A stretch of 17,947 nucleotides of DNA. It comes from Haplosporangium gracile. Its lineage: Eukaryota; Mortierellomycota; Mortierellomycetes; Mortierellales; Mortierellaceae. Location of the stretch: assembly GCA_015499985.1 (NCBI GenBank), contig JAAAUF010000587.1:1-17947 (forward strand), written 5' to 3'. The position numbers were made by a program, and so were the translations under genes. How positions within the stretch are numbered: position 1 is the stretch's first letter; every line of letters begins with the position of its first letter. Below the pieces are notes generated by a model. It made no database searches. It saw nothing but the letters and a program-made list of their open reading frames with translations, and was not told the origin of the DNA. Below are positions 9,045 through 17,947 of the stretch, piece after piece.

Positions 9045-11339
9045 TCACAATAGATGGTGACGGTGGCCACGGCGGCGTCTATTGCCTTGCACAGTATTCA
9101 AACCACTGCCGTATCCGTATCCGTTGGTGTCGTTGTCACTATTGTGTCCGTTGTAGTTGATGTTGCTGATGTTGATATTGACAGCATCAAGCGGACGATG
9201 TGTGCGATCAGCCCGCTTCCAGGTGTAGGATACGTCCTGCGTTTTGTGGACGGGCGAAAGTCGGTCGCGACTGCCATAGTTGTTCTTGTCCAAGAAAGGA
9301 GTCTTGGAAACCCCGTTGACACTGAACAAGGTGCGTGGCAACGTGCTGACGGAATTGGCGAGGCTGGCGAGGGCGGTGGTGGCAGCGATGATGTTGGCGT
9401 CAGCTTCGTCATTAAAGTTCGAGTTGCAGTTGTTGCTGATGGCGGTATTATTCAGGTCAGAGGGATGGCCGTAAGTGGGGGTGTCGTTGTTGCTGTCAGA
9501 GCCATGGATAAGCATGTTCGTTTTGAGTGATTTGCCGTAATACGTGAATGAGAGCCCGACAGGGTTCTGGGTATCGAGGGTGTTGTTAACCTCGATGTTC
9601 TCCTTGTCCTGCTTGTCGTTCGATGCAATGCCACTGTTGCTGTTGTAAGTGCTGTGCTGGTGGTGAGAGAGGCGGTCACTCTCCTGAGATGTATGAACGA
9701 AGGTCAAGGCAAGCTGCGGTGGTTCTGCTCTGTTGTTGCTGGTGGGGGTGATGGGCTGAGTTCCGCAGATCGGCGAAGGATACGAGAGACTGCTGCTGCT
9801 GCTGCTTCTGCCGTAAATATTGCCCACGGTTTCGAGGTTGAGGGCGTCGAGCCAGCTCTCACGGTAGTAGGTGTAAAAGGTGGAGATGTGTGGGTTGTCA
9901 CTATTGTTGTCGCTGACCCCGCTGTGAGTGTTGTAGTAATCAACGAAATTAGCTTTGCTGCGGCTGTAGTCGTCAGCGATGGGCGTGCTGTGGGTCTGAC
10001 TGTACTGGGGGTGAGTGCATTCATAGACCTTGATGTCAGAGTCCGACTGGTCCATTTGCTGAGCCATGCTGAGATCTGCACCCTGGGTCCCGTTTTCACC
10101 ATTACCAAATTCGCCAGCGTCGGACTGGTTGCGCTCGTTGACCTGGCAAGCCGAGGTAGACATGTGCTTGCTCTCCTTCTCGACCCGACGCTCTATAGCG
10201 GTGCTGCTCTTGCCCGCACGGAGAGCAGTCTTTTTCTTGTGCCTCTCGTTCTTGGCGGCAATAACTCGGGCCATGTCGTCTTGAGCCAACTCTCCGCTGG
10301 CGCGGTTGTGATCCTCCAACTGCTTGTTTCGCTTCTCCTGTCCCATGGGTGCCTCGCCTGCCGTGTTGTTGAGCTTGATGTAGAAAATAAACTTCTTTTC
10401 TCTCTCCAAGACCTTGACTTGCCGATCACAGCATCCGTTCTTAGACGCCTTGGGTCGCTCTGAGTGCAAGATGGGAGAAGTGGATGAAGTAGGAGAAGGG
10501 GTCGATGAGGAGAAGGATAAAGGAAAGGGTGCTGTTGTAGCCGTTTTGCTCTTTGAAAAAAAGCGCAGCTTGATGGGCAAAGACTGGGAAGGAGCGGAGT
10601 ACAAGGAATGCGCACTGGGGGGGATGCACCTGGAGACGAGGCGGATGACGACGACGACGGCGAAGCTGACAGAGACAATGAATCCCTGTGTTCTTGAGCG
10701 TCGATTTTACCCTTCTTCCGGCTGCCTTGCGAAAGGTCTTTGGTCTCATTCTCCTCCTCTTCCTGCTGATACCCTTCTCGACAATGTTTCAGCGATGTTG
10801 CAGGGCGAGGCGTGTGGTGAATGCTGGCGACCTTCTGACTGCGAGGGGTTCTGGAAAAGGACTTGTTGGTGGCGATTAGAGCGATGTCTTTGACAGAGGT
10901 GGAGCCTTTGTTGGTGGCAGCGCGGGAGGAGGTCTCGTTGGTAGCAATGGTTGGTGCGGGTGCGGTGACGGTAGAGGTCCCGCTGGTGATGTTGGCCGAA
11001 GCAATGGGTGCAGTGCTGGAGGTAGTAGGCGAGAGGGCAGAGGCAGTCTTGCTCTTCTTGTAGAGAATCTTCTGCTCCTGGTCCTCAAAGTAGTCTTCTT
11101 GTGTCCTCTGCTTTTTCTTGCGTGCTAATAGAAGTCAAGCAATTAACGAAACAGTCGTGATTAGTTTGAGGCATAACAGATCGTACACAGGGTAAACTAC
11201 TCCACACAGAACCAGGAGCCCAAAGAGCACAGCACAGACAAAAAGTAAATAAACAAAACAAAACAAACAGTTTACTCTCAAATTCAACGTCCATGAAGTA
11301 GTCTTCAGCCTTGAAGGTCTTGCTCGGTCTCTTGGTCAT
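9045..11339 (-). CDS. Asn/Ser-rich, probably disordered protein; apparent frameshift
   Basis: Exon 1 is 11339-11276 (MTKRPSKTFKAEDYFMDVEFE), the intron 11275-11125 (151 bp, GTAAAC...TATTAG), and exon 2 11124-9045. I chose this ATG because the ~320-nt leader back to the TATA box contains no other ATG. Exon 2 opens with a basic, charged segment (RKKKQRTQEDYFEDQEQKI), followed by Ser/Thr/Ala/Pro-rich sequence. At a C7 run (10617-10623) the frame is lost near residue 189. One extra base there restores a single frame of 714 aa that continues as Ser-rich, then EREKKFIFYIKLNN, Lys/Glu-rich, a poly-Ser run, long Asn/Ser/Asp-rich sequence and a basic tail (RRRRGHRHH). Without it the product ends at 10193 (331 aa). 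No signal peptide or membrane segment is seen. The basic ends suggest a nuclear role, but that is inference; I recognise no domain. Confidence 0.7.
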
Positions 11340-11661
11340 TACGGAGGGTTTTCGTTCCTGAGGGCGAATGAGTTACTGTGTGTTGCTGATTGCGAAAAAA
11401 AACTGATTGTCCGAGTGAGCTGATTGCGAAATGTAAATAGGCAAAAAGCGAAAAGGTGAATGAGAGAGTGCTGATGCGAGAGTAAGAGTAAACGAGTGAG
11501 TGAGGTGAGTGTTGCTGGTTGCTGGATGCTGATAGCTGCGTTGGTTTGGTTTGGTGATGAGAAGCAGAAGAAATGAGTCGTTGTTGGTCGAGGGCGTAAG
11601 TCGGTTCCTGTCAATGTCGCGAAGCTTGTGTGTGGCGGTGATCGACACAGGTTTGGGCGGA

Positions 11662-11750
11662 ATTTATACCCTAAAATGGGGGCTTAAAACTGAAGTAAAT
11701 GCTCTACTGGATTCTTCCGAAATGAATATCAAGGTATCCAGAAACAGAAC
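11662..11750 (-). promoter_or_regulatory. Promoter of the Asn/Ser-rich gene (TATA plus upstream homology block)
   Basis: The minus strand reads AGGGTATAAATT, with the TATA near 11662-11671. Upstream sequence to about 11750 aligns with the copy at 2179-2270. Conservation of this block between copies may mark functional elements or merely the extent of the duplication. Confidence 0.6.
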
Positions 11751-12416
11751 ATTTATTTCTTTTTGATGCGTGTTCGTAAACACTTCGTCGTGTCGACAAG
11801 TAGGAACCAAGGGTTGTTGTTTACCGTAGCTTGTTCTTACAATTACTCTGTTCACAGAAATATGGAATCTAGGGAAATCTAGCGTCGTTTAACCTCGCAA
11901 CCATCCCGCACTACCCGTCCATCGTAGAGAGGGCAAATTGAATCAGCGCCATCAACTAGTTTTTTTTGCATGTACTAAGGTACATCACCCCCCGCTGCAG
12001 AAAAAGTAGGAGAAAGACACCGGAGGTTCAAGTCTATTTGCTTTTCTCGAAAAGGAAATCGGAGACCACCAGATGCGCAAAGGGGGAATAAACCGGAAAC
12101 AATAACCAATTGACTTGGATTCTGTCATACATGCATGCGTGTGTGTCAACTAAGCAACGCCTGGTCTTTGTGAGGACTTTTTTTTTTTTTTTTTTTTAAT
12201 GACTGTGGAGAGTCCATGCTGAGAAATCGTGTCTGCAAGCCACCCAATAAAGTCACTGCAGCCACATACACTCAATTCGTTTTCTTTTCTCGTCATGCAG
12301 TGACAACGGAATCGCTTAAATAGAAGACACTTTTCACCTTTCCTTCTCTTCTCTACTCACATCAAAACGCAAAACACTCCCCCCTCACCAAACAAAACAC
12401 TCTTCAACAACACACA
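11751..12416. other. Divergent intergenic region with a T20 tract
   Basis: This separates the leftward Asn/Ser-rich gene from the rightward dehydrogenase gene. It contains an uninterrupted run of 20 T (12178-12197) about 120 bp upstream of the dehydrogenase TATA box, the kind of poly(dA:dT) tract that excludes nucleosomes in fungal promoters. No coding frame or RNA gene is supported. Confidence 0.5.
12315..12323 (+). promoter_or_regulatory. TATA-like box of the dehydrogenase gene
   Basis: CTTAAATAG lies about 95 bp upstream of the ATG at 12417 and is followed by a C/T-rich, then CA-rich leader ending ACACACAATGG. Assigned by motif and spacing. Confidence 0.5.
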
Positions 12417-13340
12417 ATGGCTCAAACAACACAGGACATCAGGATCGGCTGGATCGGTCTGGGCGAAATGGGTTACGGCATGGCCAAGAACCTTCACTCT
12501 TACCTCGCCTCCCACGGATCTCACCTTACCGTCTGGAACCGCTCCCCCGGAAAAACTGACGCCATCAAGGAGCAAGGCGCCCGTGTCGCCACTTCCATCG
12601 AAGACCTCGCCTCGACCTCCAGCGTCATCTTCACCTCCCTCGCCAACGACGCCGCCGTCGAAAACGTCTACGAGCAACTCGTCCAGCTGGCCAGTGAGGT
12701 CGAGGAGCAGATCATCTTTGTTGAGACCTCAACCATCCACCCGACTACGGCAACCAAAATCAGCCAGCTCGTCGCCGCATATCCGCAACACCGCTACCTC
12801 CAGTGCCCCGTATTCGGTCGCCCCGACCGCGCTCATGCCGGTCAACTTGTCTGGGTCGCCTCTGGGGATGCCGCAACGATTGAGAAGCTCCAGCCCTACT
12901 TTGGATCCATGTCCAAGAACACCATCGACCTCAAGACCACCGACGTTAGCAAGGCCAGTTCGTTCAAGCTGCTGGGCAACTTTTTCGTCGTTGGAACTAT
13001 TGAACTTCTTGCAGAGGGATTCGCGTTGGCTGAGAAGGTCGACATTGACAAGAGCGCTATGCTGCACTTTATCGAGTCTTTCTTTCCAACTCCTTCCTGG
13101 ATCGGCTACAGTCAAAAGATCGCCTCGGGATCAACAGAGAAGGCTGGCGGATTCCCAGTCACCCTTGGGTTGAAGGATGTCGGACACATGAAGAAACTGG
13201 CTGCTGACCATGGAGCGACCTTGCCGACTGCTGATATTGCGTACAGGCACTTGGAGAGAATGAAGGCTCAGGGCAAGGGTGACCAGGATTGGTCATCTAT
13301 CATTGAGGTCGTGCGGGAGGGGCCTGACACGCAGCAGTGA
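12417..13340 (+). CDS. NAD(P)-dependent beta-hydroxyacid dehydrogenase family protein (HIBADH/6PGDH-like)
   Basis: An intronless 307-aa protein. The N-terminal Rossmann fold carries GLGEMGYGMAKNL (residues 14-26), the signature of the 3-hydroxyisobutyrate/6-phosphogluconate dehydrogenase superfamily. The second strand ends VWNRSPGK (39-46); Arg42 and Ser43 after it suggest preference for NADP(H), as in glyoxylate/succinic-semialdehyde reductase-like members. VETSTIHP (102-109) and CPVFGRPDRAHAGQLVW (130-146) match substrate-loop regions. K184 and N188 in SSFKLLGNFF correspond to the family's catalytic Lys and substrate-binding Asn, and GLKDVGHM (251-258) lies in the C-terminal helical domain. 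No mitochondrial presequence is seen, unlike canonical HIBADH of valine breakdown, so a cytosolic aldehyde or beta-hydroxyacid reductase is likelier. The substrate is unknown. A decayed tandem copy lies at 14497. Confidence 0.92.
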   Translation: MAQTTQDIRIGWIGLGEMGYGMAKNLHSYLASHGSHLTVWNRSPGKTDAIKEQGARVATSIEDLASTSSVIFTSLANDAAVENVYEQLVQLASEVEEQIIFVETSTIHPTTATKISQLVAAYPQHRYLQCPVFGRPDRAHAGQLVWVASGDAATIEKLQPYFGSMSKNTIDLKTTDVSKASSFKLLGNFFVVGTIELLAEGFALAEKVDIDKSAMLHFIESFFPTPSWIGYSQKIASGSTEKAGGFPVTLGLKDVGHMKKLAADHGATLPTADIAYRHLERMKAQGKGDQDWSSIIEVVREGPDTQQ

Positions 13341-13399
13341 GAAGCATCCAATTAAGCGAGCGTGAGAATTTGTTTGACGAGCAAAAGAAAAAAAATAAT

Positions 13400-13406
13400 A
13401 ATAAAA
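13400..13406 (+). terminator. Poly(A)-signal-like element after the dehydrogenase
   Basis: AATAAAA lies about 60 bp after the stop codon, within an A-rich stretch. It is the nearest candidate 3'-end signal. Confidence 0.4.
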
Positions 13407-14393
13407 TGTACCCCTTCTTTTTGAGAGGCGATGCACAATCGTTGTCAAAGAGTTTAAAACGAATATTACACATCGTTGGAGCCTTGTTGGTTGATTGGTC
13501 GAAGAGAAAAGAAAGGTATTGATGAAGAAGTCCTAGAAAGAGCACAAAACACGTCGCTGTTATGACGCTCTCCTTTCAATCGATTTGTTTTTATAAAAGA
13601 ATAAAGACATTTCACTCTTACTCTTCCTACAGCTTGAATGGACATCTCTTGTGGAAACAATCGCAATACAATTTAAAAAAGGTGAATAGCGAACAAATAG
13701 GGAGATGGTCAAACCCATATTTCTGATATTTAAATTGGGGTAGAAAGGGGAATAATGGGGATCAAGAAAGACGGATGGGTATAGACTGACAAAAAAATGC
13801 ATACATACGTTCATAGTTTTTTAGTATGTTCGATAATTGCATAGGCCGCTTGCTAATTGCCGTTCTCGGGTAAAACATTGACCAGTGGCCTCCTAGTCTT
13901 CTTATCTCTCTCGTTTAGCAACTTGGTTCTTCACTCTGGAAAGGATAAGGGTCTTGCTTTTGATTGTTAGATTTGAGATACAGAAATTTTTTTTCTTTTT
14001 TGCATAATTAGGTATTGTCCTTTTTGCATGATTGGGTATAGTCCTTTTTGCAGAATGCTCCAGTTACCATAGGAGAATTGGGAGCATTGCAGTCCACTTT
14101 TCTGCTTGGATTTACGGATCATGGAGAAAGGCAAACTCTGCCAGGATATAAGACAAGGTCGCCAAACTGAATAAGCAAAATGGACTGTAGAGAACAAGGA
14201 TTTGGTAGAGTCTTTGGTGGAGAAGGGAGCATTGGTATGTTGATGATTTTTTTTTTTTACATAACTTAATCAAGAAGGAGGTAGACGAACTCAAACATAA
14301 ATTTACGCTGCGCTTAGCGATGGCTGGAGTCGAGCCTACTCTGCACTGATGTTCACGGCGCATTATCCGACAGATAGTTATGCCGCATAATTA
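13407..14393. other. Intergenic between the dehydrogenase and its pseudogene
   Basis: No coding frame is supported; minus-strand frames at 13560-13814 and 13967-14197 are short, of low quality, and the second is generated by a tandem repeat. Contents are A/T-rich tracts, a 24-bp tandem repeat (13997-14053) and a T/A-rich stretch near 14250. I checked for tRNA-like arms around 14310-14340 and found none that pair. Confidence 0.5.
13997..14053. repeat. 24-bp tandem repeat, 2.4 copies
   Basis: Two 24-bp units (13997-14020, 14021-14044) of the form TTTTTGCATAATTAGGTATTGTCC match at 21 of 24 positions. A third copy begins TTTTTGCA and then diverges. It probably arose by slippage. Confidence 0.75.
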
Positions 14394-14403
14394 CAATATA
14401 AAG
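14394..14403 (+). promoter_or_regulatory. TATA box of the dehydrogenase pseudogene
   Basis: AATATAAAGG lies about 95 bp upstream of the ATG at 14497 and is followed by a C/T-rich leader. The promoter layout matches that of the intact copy, so the locus may still be transcribed. Confidence 0.5.
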
Positions 14404-14496
14404 GATTCATCAATTGCCTCTTTTTTTCTAATCCTTTACTCTCCTTTCACTTGAACATCTCGCTTTCTCATCAACAATATTCCCACACTCAAAACG

Positions 14497-15467
14497 ATGA
14501 CTTCCCAGCAACAGCAAAAGGACAGAACTGGCTGGATTGGCCTCGGACTCCTCGGCTTTGAGATGGCCCAGCACATCCAAAGTACCTCCACATCCACAAG
14601 CTCCCCAGCCTGACCGTCTAGAACCGCACCGCCAAGAAGGCAGAAAACTTTTGTACCGTCGCCGCCCCCGGCGTCCATGTCATTCATTCGATCGAGGCCT
14701 GTTTTGTTTCTGCCGCCGACGGTTCCCGCGCCAAGGCCAACATTACCTTCACCTCCCTCACTAATGACGCCGCCGTCGAACAAGTCTACGAGACTTTAAT
14801 CCGATACGCCGCGACCGCCCAAGAGCAGATCAGATTCGTCGAGACCGGAACTCTTTATCCAGAGCTTAGTCTCCGCCTCCAGAAGGAACTCGTCGACTGC
14901 CTCAGCAGCATATCTACCTTCAAGTATCCCGTTTTTGGACGACCAGAGGCCGCACGAGCGGCGCAATTGGTCTGGACCGCCAGTGGTGGCACGAACGCGG
15001 TCAACAGACTCCGTCCGTATTTCGAAACCATGTCGAGAACGGTTTTGGACCTCAAGGCGACCGATGTCGCTGCAGCCTCGACATTGAAGCTCTTGGGCAA
15101 CTTTATTTTCATGTCGAACACGTCGATCCTGGCCGAGTCTGTCAACATTGCGCGCAAGTCGGGTTTCGATTCACAGCACCTGATTTCGTGGGTTGATGCA
15201 TTCTTACCGGTGCCATTGTTGATGGGGTACAGTCGTCAGCTTGTGGGAGGAGCAAAGGATGAGGCAGGGGTGGACATGACGGTGGGGATTACTACGAAGA
15301 ATATTAAATGTCTTCGTTGATGGGCTAAGACCACCGGTGCGCCTACTCCTGTTGCGGATGCAGTTTATAAGGATTTTGCGATCGCCAATGAGAAGAGGCA
15401 CAGCGGTAAGTGGGATTTTTTGCTTGACAGCATCAACAGTCGCGGTGAGGGCAGTCCATTTTCCTAG
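14497..15467 (+). pseudogene. Decayed tandem copy of the beta-hydroxyacid dehydrogenase
   Basis: It begins MTSQQQQKDRTGWIGLGLLGFEMAQHIQ, aligning with the intact gene, then loses frame near 14581, as if one base were deleted. In the continuing frame TAG at 14619-14621 replaces the Trp of the conserved LTVWNR. The frame then runs through FTSLTNDAAVEQVY, PVFGRPEAARAAQLVW and STLKLLGNF (catalytic-type Lys and Asn kept). Between about 14900 and 14935 the homologous peptide (PQQHIYLQ) is found in another frame, so two compensating indels are likely. A TGA at 15318-15320 precedes a matching C-terminal tail (TTGAPTPVADAVYKDF), ending at TAG 15465. An extra stretch of about eight residues precedes ITFTSL. 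With three stops or shifts it cannot encode the enzyme, though 14967-15320 remains open. Confidence 0.9.
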
Positions 15468-15742
15468 AGTTGTAGGATACTATTGTTATTACTAAAAGAA
15501 AACGTGTAGGCCTCACACAGCGTTCAATGTTTGTTCCTTCGTCGCTTCTTTCATGGCTGACAAAGACCAAGGTCTATTATTCCTAAGCAGTCAAACAACC
15601 ATGACGTGCGAACCAGTGAGAATCGTGCGAAATTCACTCAACTTTGTACACCTACTCCTCTCAAAGCTCCCCGCTCACCTGCACTTGTTCTCAGACAGAC
15701 AACGACTCACAAAAAAAAAAAGAACCAGCGGAAAAAAAAAGC

Positions 15743-15750
15743 TTTAAAAA
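15743..15750 (+). promoter_or_regulatory. TATA-like box of the TXNDC17-like gene
   Basis: TTTAAAAA lies about 110 bp upstream of the ATG at 15861, a spacing like that of the dehydrogenase genes. Transcription from it would begin downstream of the in-frame ATG at 15750, which helps decide the start codon. Confidence 0.45.
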
Positions 15751-15860
15751 TGGTCTTGAGTCACCGTCTTCTCTGCTCCGCAAAACTCGTCTTCTCCTTC
15801 TCTCCTTCTTTCTCTCTCACTTCCCCCATTCGACACATTCAAACTTTACCAACAGCCAAC

Positions 15861-16584
15861 ATGCCCGCCACCATCATCAAGGTCCCCGTCATTGAAGACA
15901 TCCACCGTGCCATCGGCACCGCCGTCGAGGAACACAAAGATAAGGACGTCTTTGTCTACTTTTACGCTTCCATTGATCCCGCTACCGGAAAGTCATGGTG
16001 TCCCGACTGTGTCACTGGTAACATCTCTCATTCACTTCTTTTGTTTTCAACCTCATTGCTTTACCCTGGCGCTTAAGTGAACTGGATCATGAACATTAAC
16101 GATACGATTTGGCCTCATTATTATTCTTTGTTATTATTGATTTAGCTGGCCCCATCATTGAGGAGTACTTCTCCAAGATCGACAATGCCGTCCTTATCGA
16201 TGCCCCCGTCGGTGACCGTCCCAAGTAAGCATCGCAACGCAGCTGTCGCACTCAGTTCATAAGAAGGTTGCCAATGAAGCAAGACGAGGTGAACTGACTT
16301 TGACCTTTTTTTATCCCCATGAATTCATAGGTGGAAGGACCCCAACCACTTCCTCCGTCATGATAGCGTTGTCAAGATCACCGCCGTCCCCACCCTCGTC
16401 CACTGGAGCACGGTAAGAAAAAAGTTACTTGCGCTGATCATATCTTGGTAGCGAGACTCAGAGATGGTTGTATGAGATACTGACTCCTCTTTTATCTTAT
16501 TCGTGCGTATGATAGAAATCACAATTGGTTGAGAACGACTGCGAGGACCTTACCAAGCTGGACAAGTTCGTCAAGCGCGCATAG
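15861..16584 (+). CDS. TXNDC17: Thioredoxin domain-containing protein 17-like (TRP14-type disulfide reductase)
   Basis: Four exons: 15861-16017, 16146-16224, 16331-16412, 16516-16584, with GT-AG introns of 128, 106 and 103 bp; the spliced protein is 128 aa. It carries the family's hallmark WCPDC (Trp46-Cys50) in GKSWCPDC, then GDRPKWKDPNHFLR and the cis-Pro motif ITAVPTLVHW, followed by the short C-terminal helix. Length is close to the roughly 120-aa family norm. TRP14-type proteins reduce small disulfides such as cystine and glutathionylated targets in the cytosol, using electrons from thioredoxin reductase. The frame is also open upstream to ATG 15750 and beyond, and would add a Ser/Arg-rich, acid-free leader resembling a mitochondrial presequence. 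I prefer 15861 because a TATA-like box abuts 15750 and the C/T-rich intervening stretch looks like the leaders of neighbouring genes. Confidence 0.93.
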
Positions 16585-16858
16585 AGTAACAACACACACA
16601 GGACCCATCATCACCACTTTTTAGACAATAGAAGAAACGTCTCATTGAAGCGTGTACAATAATAACGAATTGCAACATAATACACAACTTAACCGTGTCC
16701 AATTGCCAGTTTATGTGTTTCGAGCGAGTGGGAATGTGGGATCGGAGTAATAGGCGCCCCCTTAAGAAAAATTCGCCCGCTGATTGAGAGCAACAGAGAA
16801 GGATTTGAGGAGTGTCGCAGCGCGTACAGAGTTGAACTTCCTCTTTTGATCAAAAACC
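16585..16858. other. Short intergenic region, eS24 promoter
   Basis: This holds the 3' flank of the TXNDC17-like gene and the eS24 promoter. A pyrimidine-rich run, CTTCCTCTTTT (16838-16848), lies just before the ATG, as expected for a ribosomal-protein transcription start region. An AATAA-containing stretch near 16660 may be the upstream gene's 3'-end signal. Confidence 0.45.
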
Positions 16859-17947
16859 ATGGCAAGTCCTTTGGAAAGGATTGGCAGTCACAACAGCAGC
16901 TGAAGGAAGCATCGAGAGAAAGAATCAACCCATGGGCCACCGAGGCAACCATCCATCCAACGTCGTATCGATCGATACACCTGGCAACAACCATCGACCC
17001 GTCATCGTCTCGGCACCATGCACTAGAATCAATTATTTACATATATCGGAATTGGCGCAGGAAACAACATGGAGATGGTGGAGACCGGAGATGGGGTCTA
17101 GGTGGGGTGAGGAATCATCATCGGACAGAGGTGAAGGGGAAGGAGGAAGCGGGGGGAACCTTTCGTCCATCTCCCCCGATCGTCTGAGGAGATGCTGTTG
17201 AGGTCTGCCAGGCAATACGGAGGGATGAAGACGGAAAGGCAATTCCAGGAACTATTCAGCTTTCGGGAGACATGAAGTGTGAACCAGGATGGTGTCACTT
17301 ACATCTCGGGATCACTTTTTACAAAGAGAACCATTGTGCTGACTTCAGTGTGTCTTTTTTACAATCGTGAATGTGCGTTCAATAGGCTGATTCCACTGCT
17401 ACCATCAGAACCCGCAAGTTCTTGACCAACCGCCTTTTGGCCAGAAAGCAAATGGTAAGGAAGACGACAACAACTACGGGATCTTTTTCGAGAGAAGTCT
17501 TCGTTTCAGGAGCATAGCAATGGCCGTCGCAGGAGTGCTTCAAGCATCAGGGTGGCGATCGGACAAAACTTTGGTTGACACTTTTCTTTTCTCACCTTCG
17601 GACCGGCGCCTTATATCGCGTTCTTCCCCCCTTGAACCTTTTTCTCGACAACTTCACCGACTCCCATGCCCTTCAAACATCGTGAACGTTTTCCCTTCTT
17701 GAGGCGACAGCAGCCTATCTGACACGAACGCTTCTTTGCCAAAAACAATCCAACAACACTTTCTATAAGGAACTCAAACAGACAACATATATACTCACTT
17801 ACGAAACCCCCAATGTTCTTTCCAATCAAAAACTTGTAGGTCGTGGATATTATCCACCCTGCCCGCGCCAACATCTCCAAGGATGAGCTCCGCGAGAAGC
17901 TCGCCAAGATGTACAAGGTCGATAAGGAGGTTGTCTTCGTCTTCGGT
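16859..17947 (+). CDS. RPS24: 40S ribosomal protein eS24, 5' part (partial)
   Basis: Exon 1 is the ATG alone (16859-16861), exon 2 is 17386-17454, and exon 3 is 17840 to the window edge. The protein starts [51 protein letters not shown], continuing VVFVFG. This is unmistakable eS24, a component of the small subunit that is needed for pre-rRNA processing. All three splice boundaries fall between codons. Intron 2 (385 bp) is GT-AG. Intron 1 (524 bp) appears to use a GC donor (ATG/GCAAGT) with a TAG acceptor; GCAAGT is the consensus of GC-AG introns. Both introns are much longer than others in the window, as is common for ribosomal-protein genes. About 60 residues are visible; the 3' exon(s) lie outside. 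The exon 1 assignment rests on context and is less certain than exons 2 and 3. Confidence 0.9.

Noticed and set aside
9654..10463. Plus-strand open frame of 269 codons opposite the Asn/Ser-rich gene
   Set aside because: Its Val/Ala-rich product is what the complement of Asn/Ser/Thr-rich codons gives; the minus-strand gene has an intron, promoter and paralogue, while this frame has none.
12583..13173. Plus-strand frame of 196 codons inside the dehydrogenase gene
   Set aside because: It overlaps the dehydrogenase in another frame and encodes Ser/Pro/Arg-rich low-complexity sequence; the dehydrogenase frame carries clear family motifs.
13967..14197. Minus-strand 76-codon frame with repeated QKGxYxIM peptides
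   Set aside because: The peptide repeat comes from the 24-bp DNA tandem repeat; no promoter, homologue or other coding sign is visible.
14280..14350. tRNA-like words around GGAGTCGAGCC
   Set aside because: Candidate T-arm stems do not pair on either strand, and no matching acceptor or anticodon arms are present.
16862..17839. Possible intronic snoRNAs in eS24
   Set aside because: I found no convincing C box (RUGAUGA) with a matching D box, nor an H/ACA layout, in either intron by eye.

Overview
The window looks like nuclear DNA of a filamentous fungus. Genes carry short GT-AG introns of about 100-150 bp, TATA-like boxes and pyrimidine-rich 5' leaders, and one gene is the eukaryote-specific ribosomal protein eS24. 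Intron style, TATA usage and overall feel suggest an early-diverging fungus of the Mortierella/Mucoromycota type, but that placement is inference. There are no bacterial operons, insertion sequences or CRISPR arrays.

Left part (1-11.7 kb, every gene on the minus strand). A secreted-protein gene runs off the left edge (only its signal peptide is visible). Next come a near-perfect 104-bp hairpin, a reading frame broken by a TGA (946-1449), and a truncated paralogue (1802-2134) of the large Asn/Ser-rich gene at 9045-11339; the promoter of that gene is duplicated with it. Two tandem paralogues follow (A, 2638-5082; B, 5829-8116). They encode large secreted proteins of a family I do not recognise, each with the signal peptide split by a phase-2 intron after an identical-length 35-nt first exon. 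A is intact; B carries one in-frame TAA but is otherwise conserved to its end. The Asn/Ser-rich gene itself has an apparent one-base shortage in a C7 run.

Right part (11.8-17.9 kb, plus strand). An intact cytosolic-type beta-hydroxyacid dehydrogenase (HIBADH/6PGDH-like) gene is followed by a decayed tandem copy with stops and frameshifts, then a four-exon thioredoxin-like gene of the TXNDC17/TRP14 type (WCPDC motif), and finally the 5' part of the eS24 gene, whose ATG appears to be separated from the rest by a 524-bp GC-AG intron.

The theme of the window is local duplication followed by decay or remodelling: three gene families each have an intact or near-intact member and a damaged one. The right end is ordinary housekeeping. 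The least explained elements are the secreted A/B family, the promoter-bearing truncated paralogue and the hairpin.
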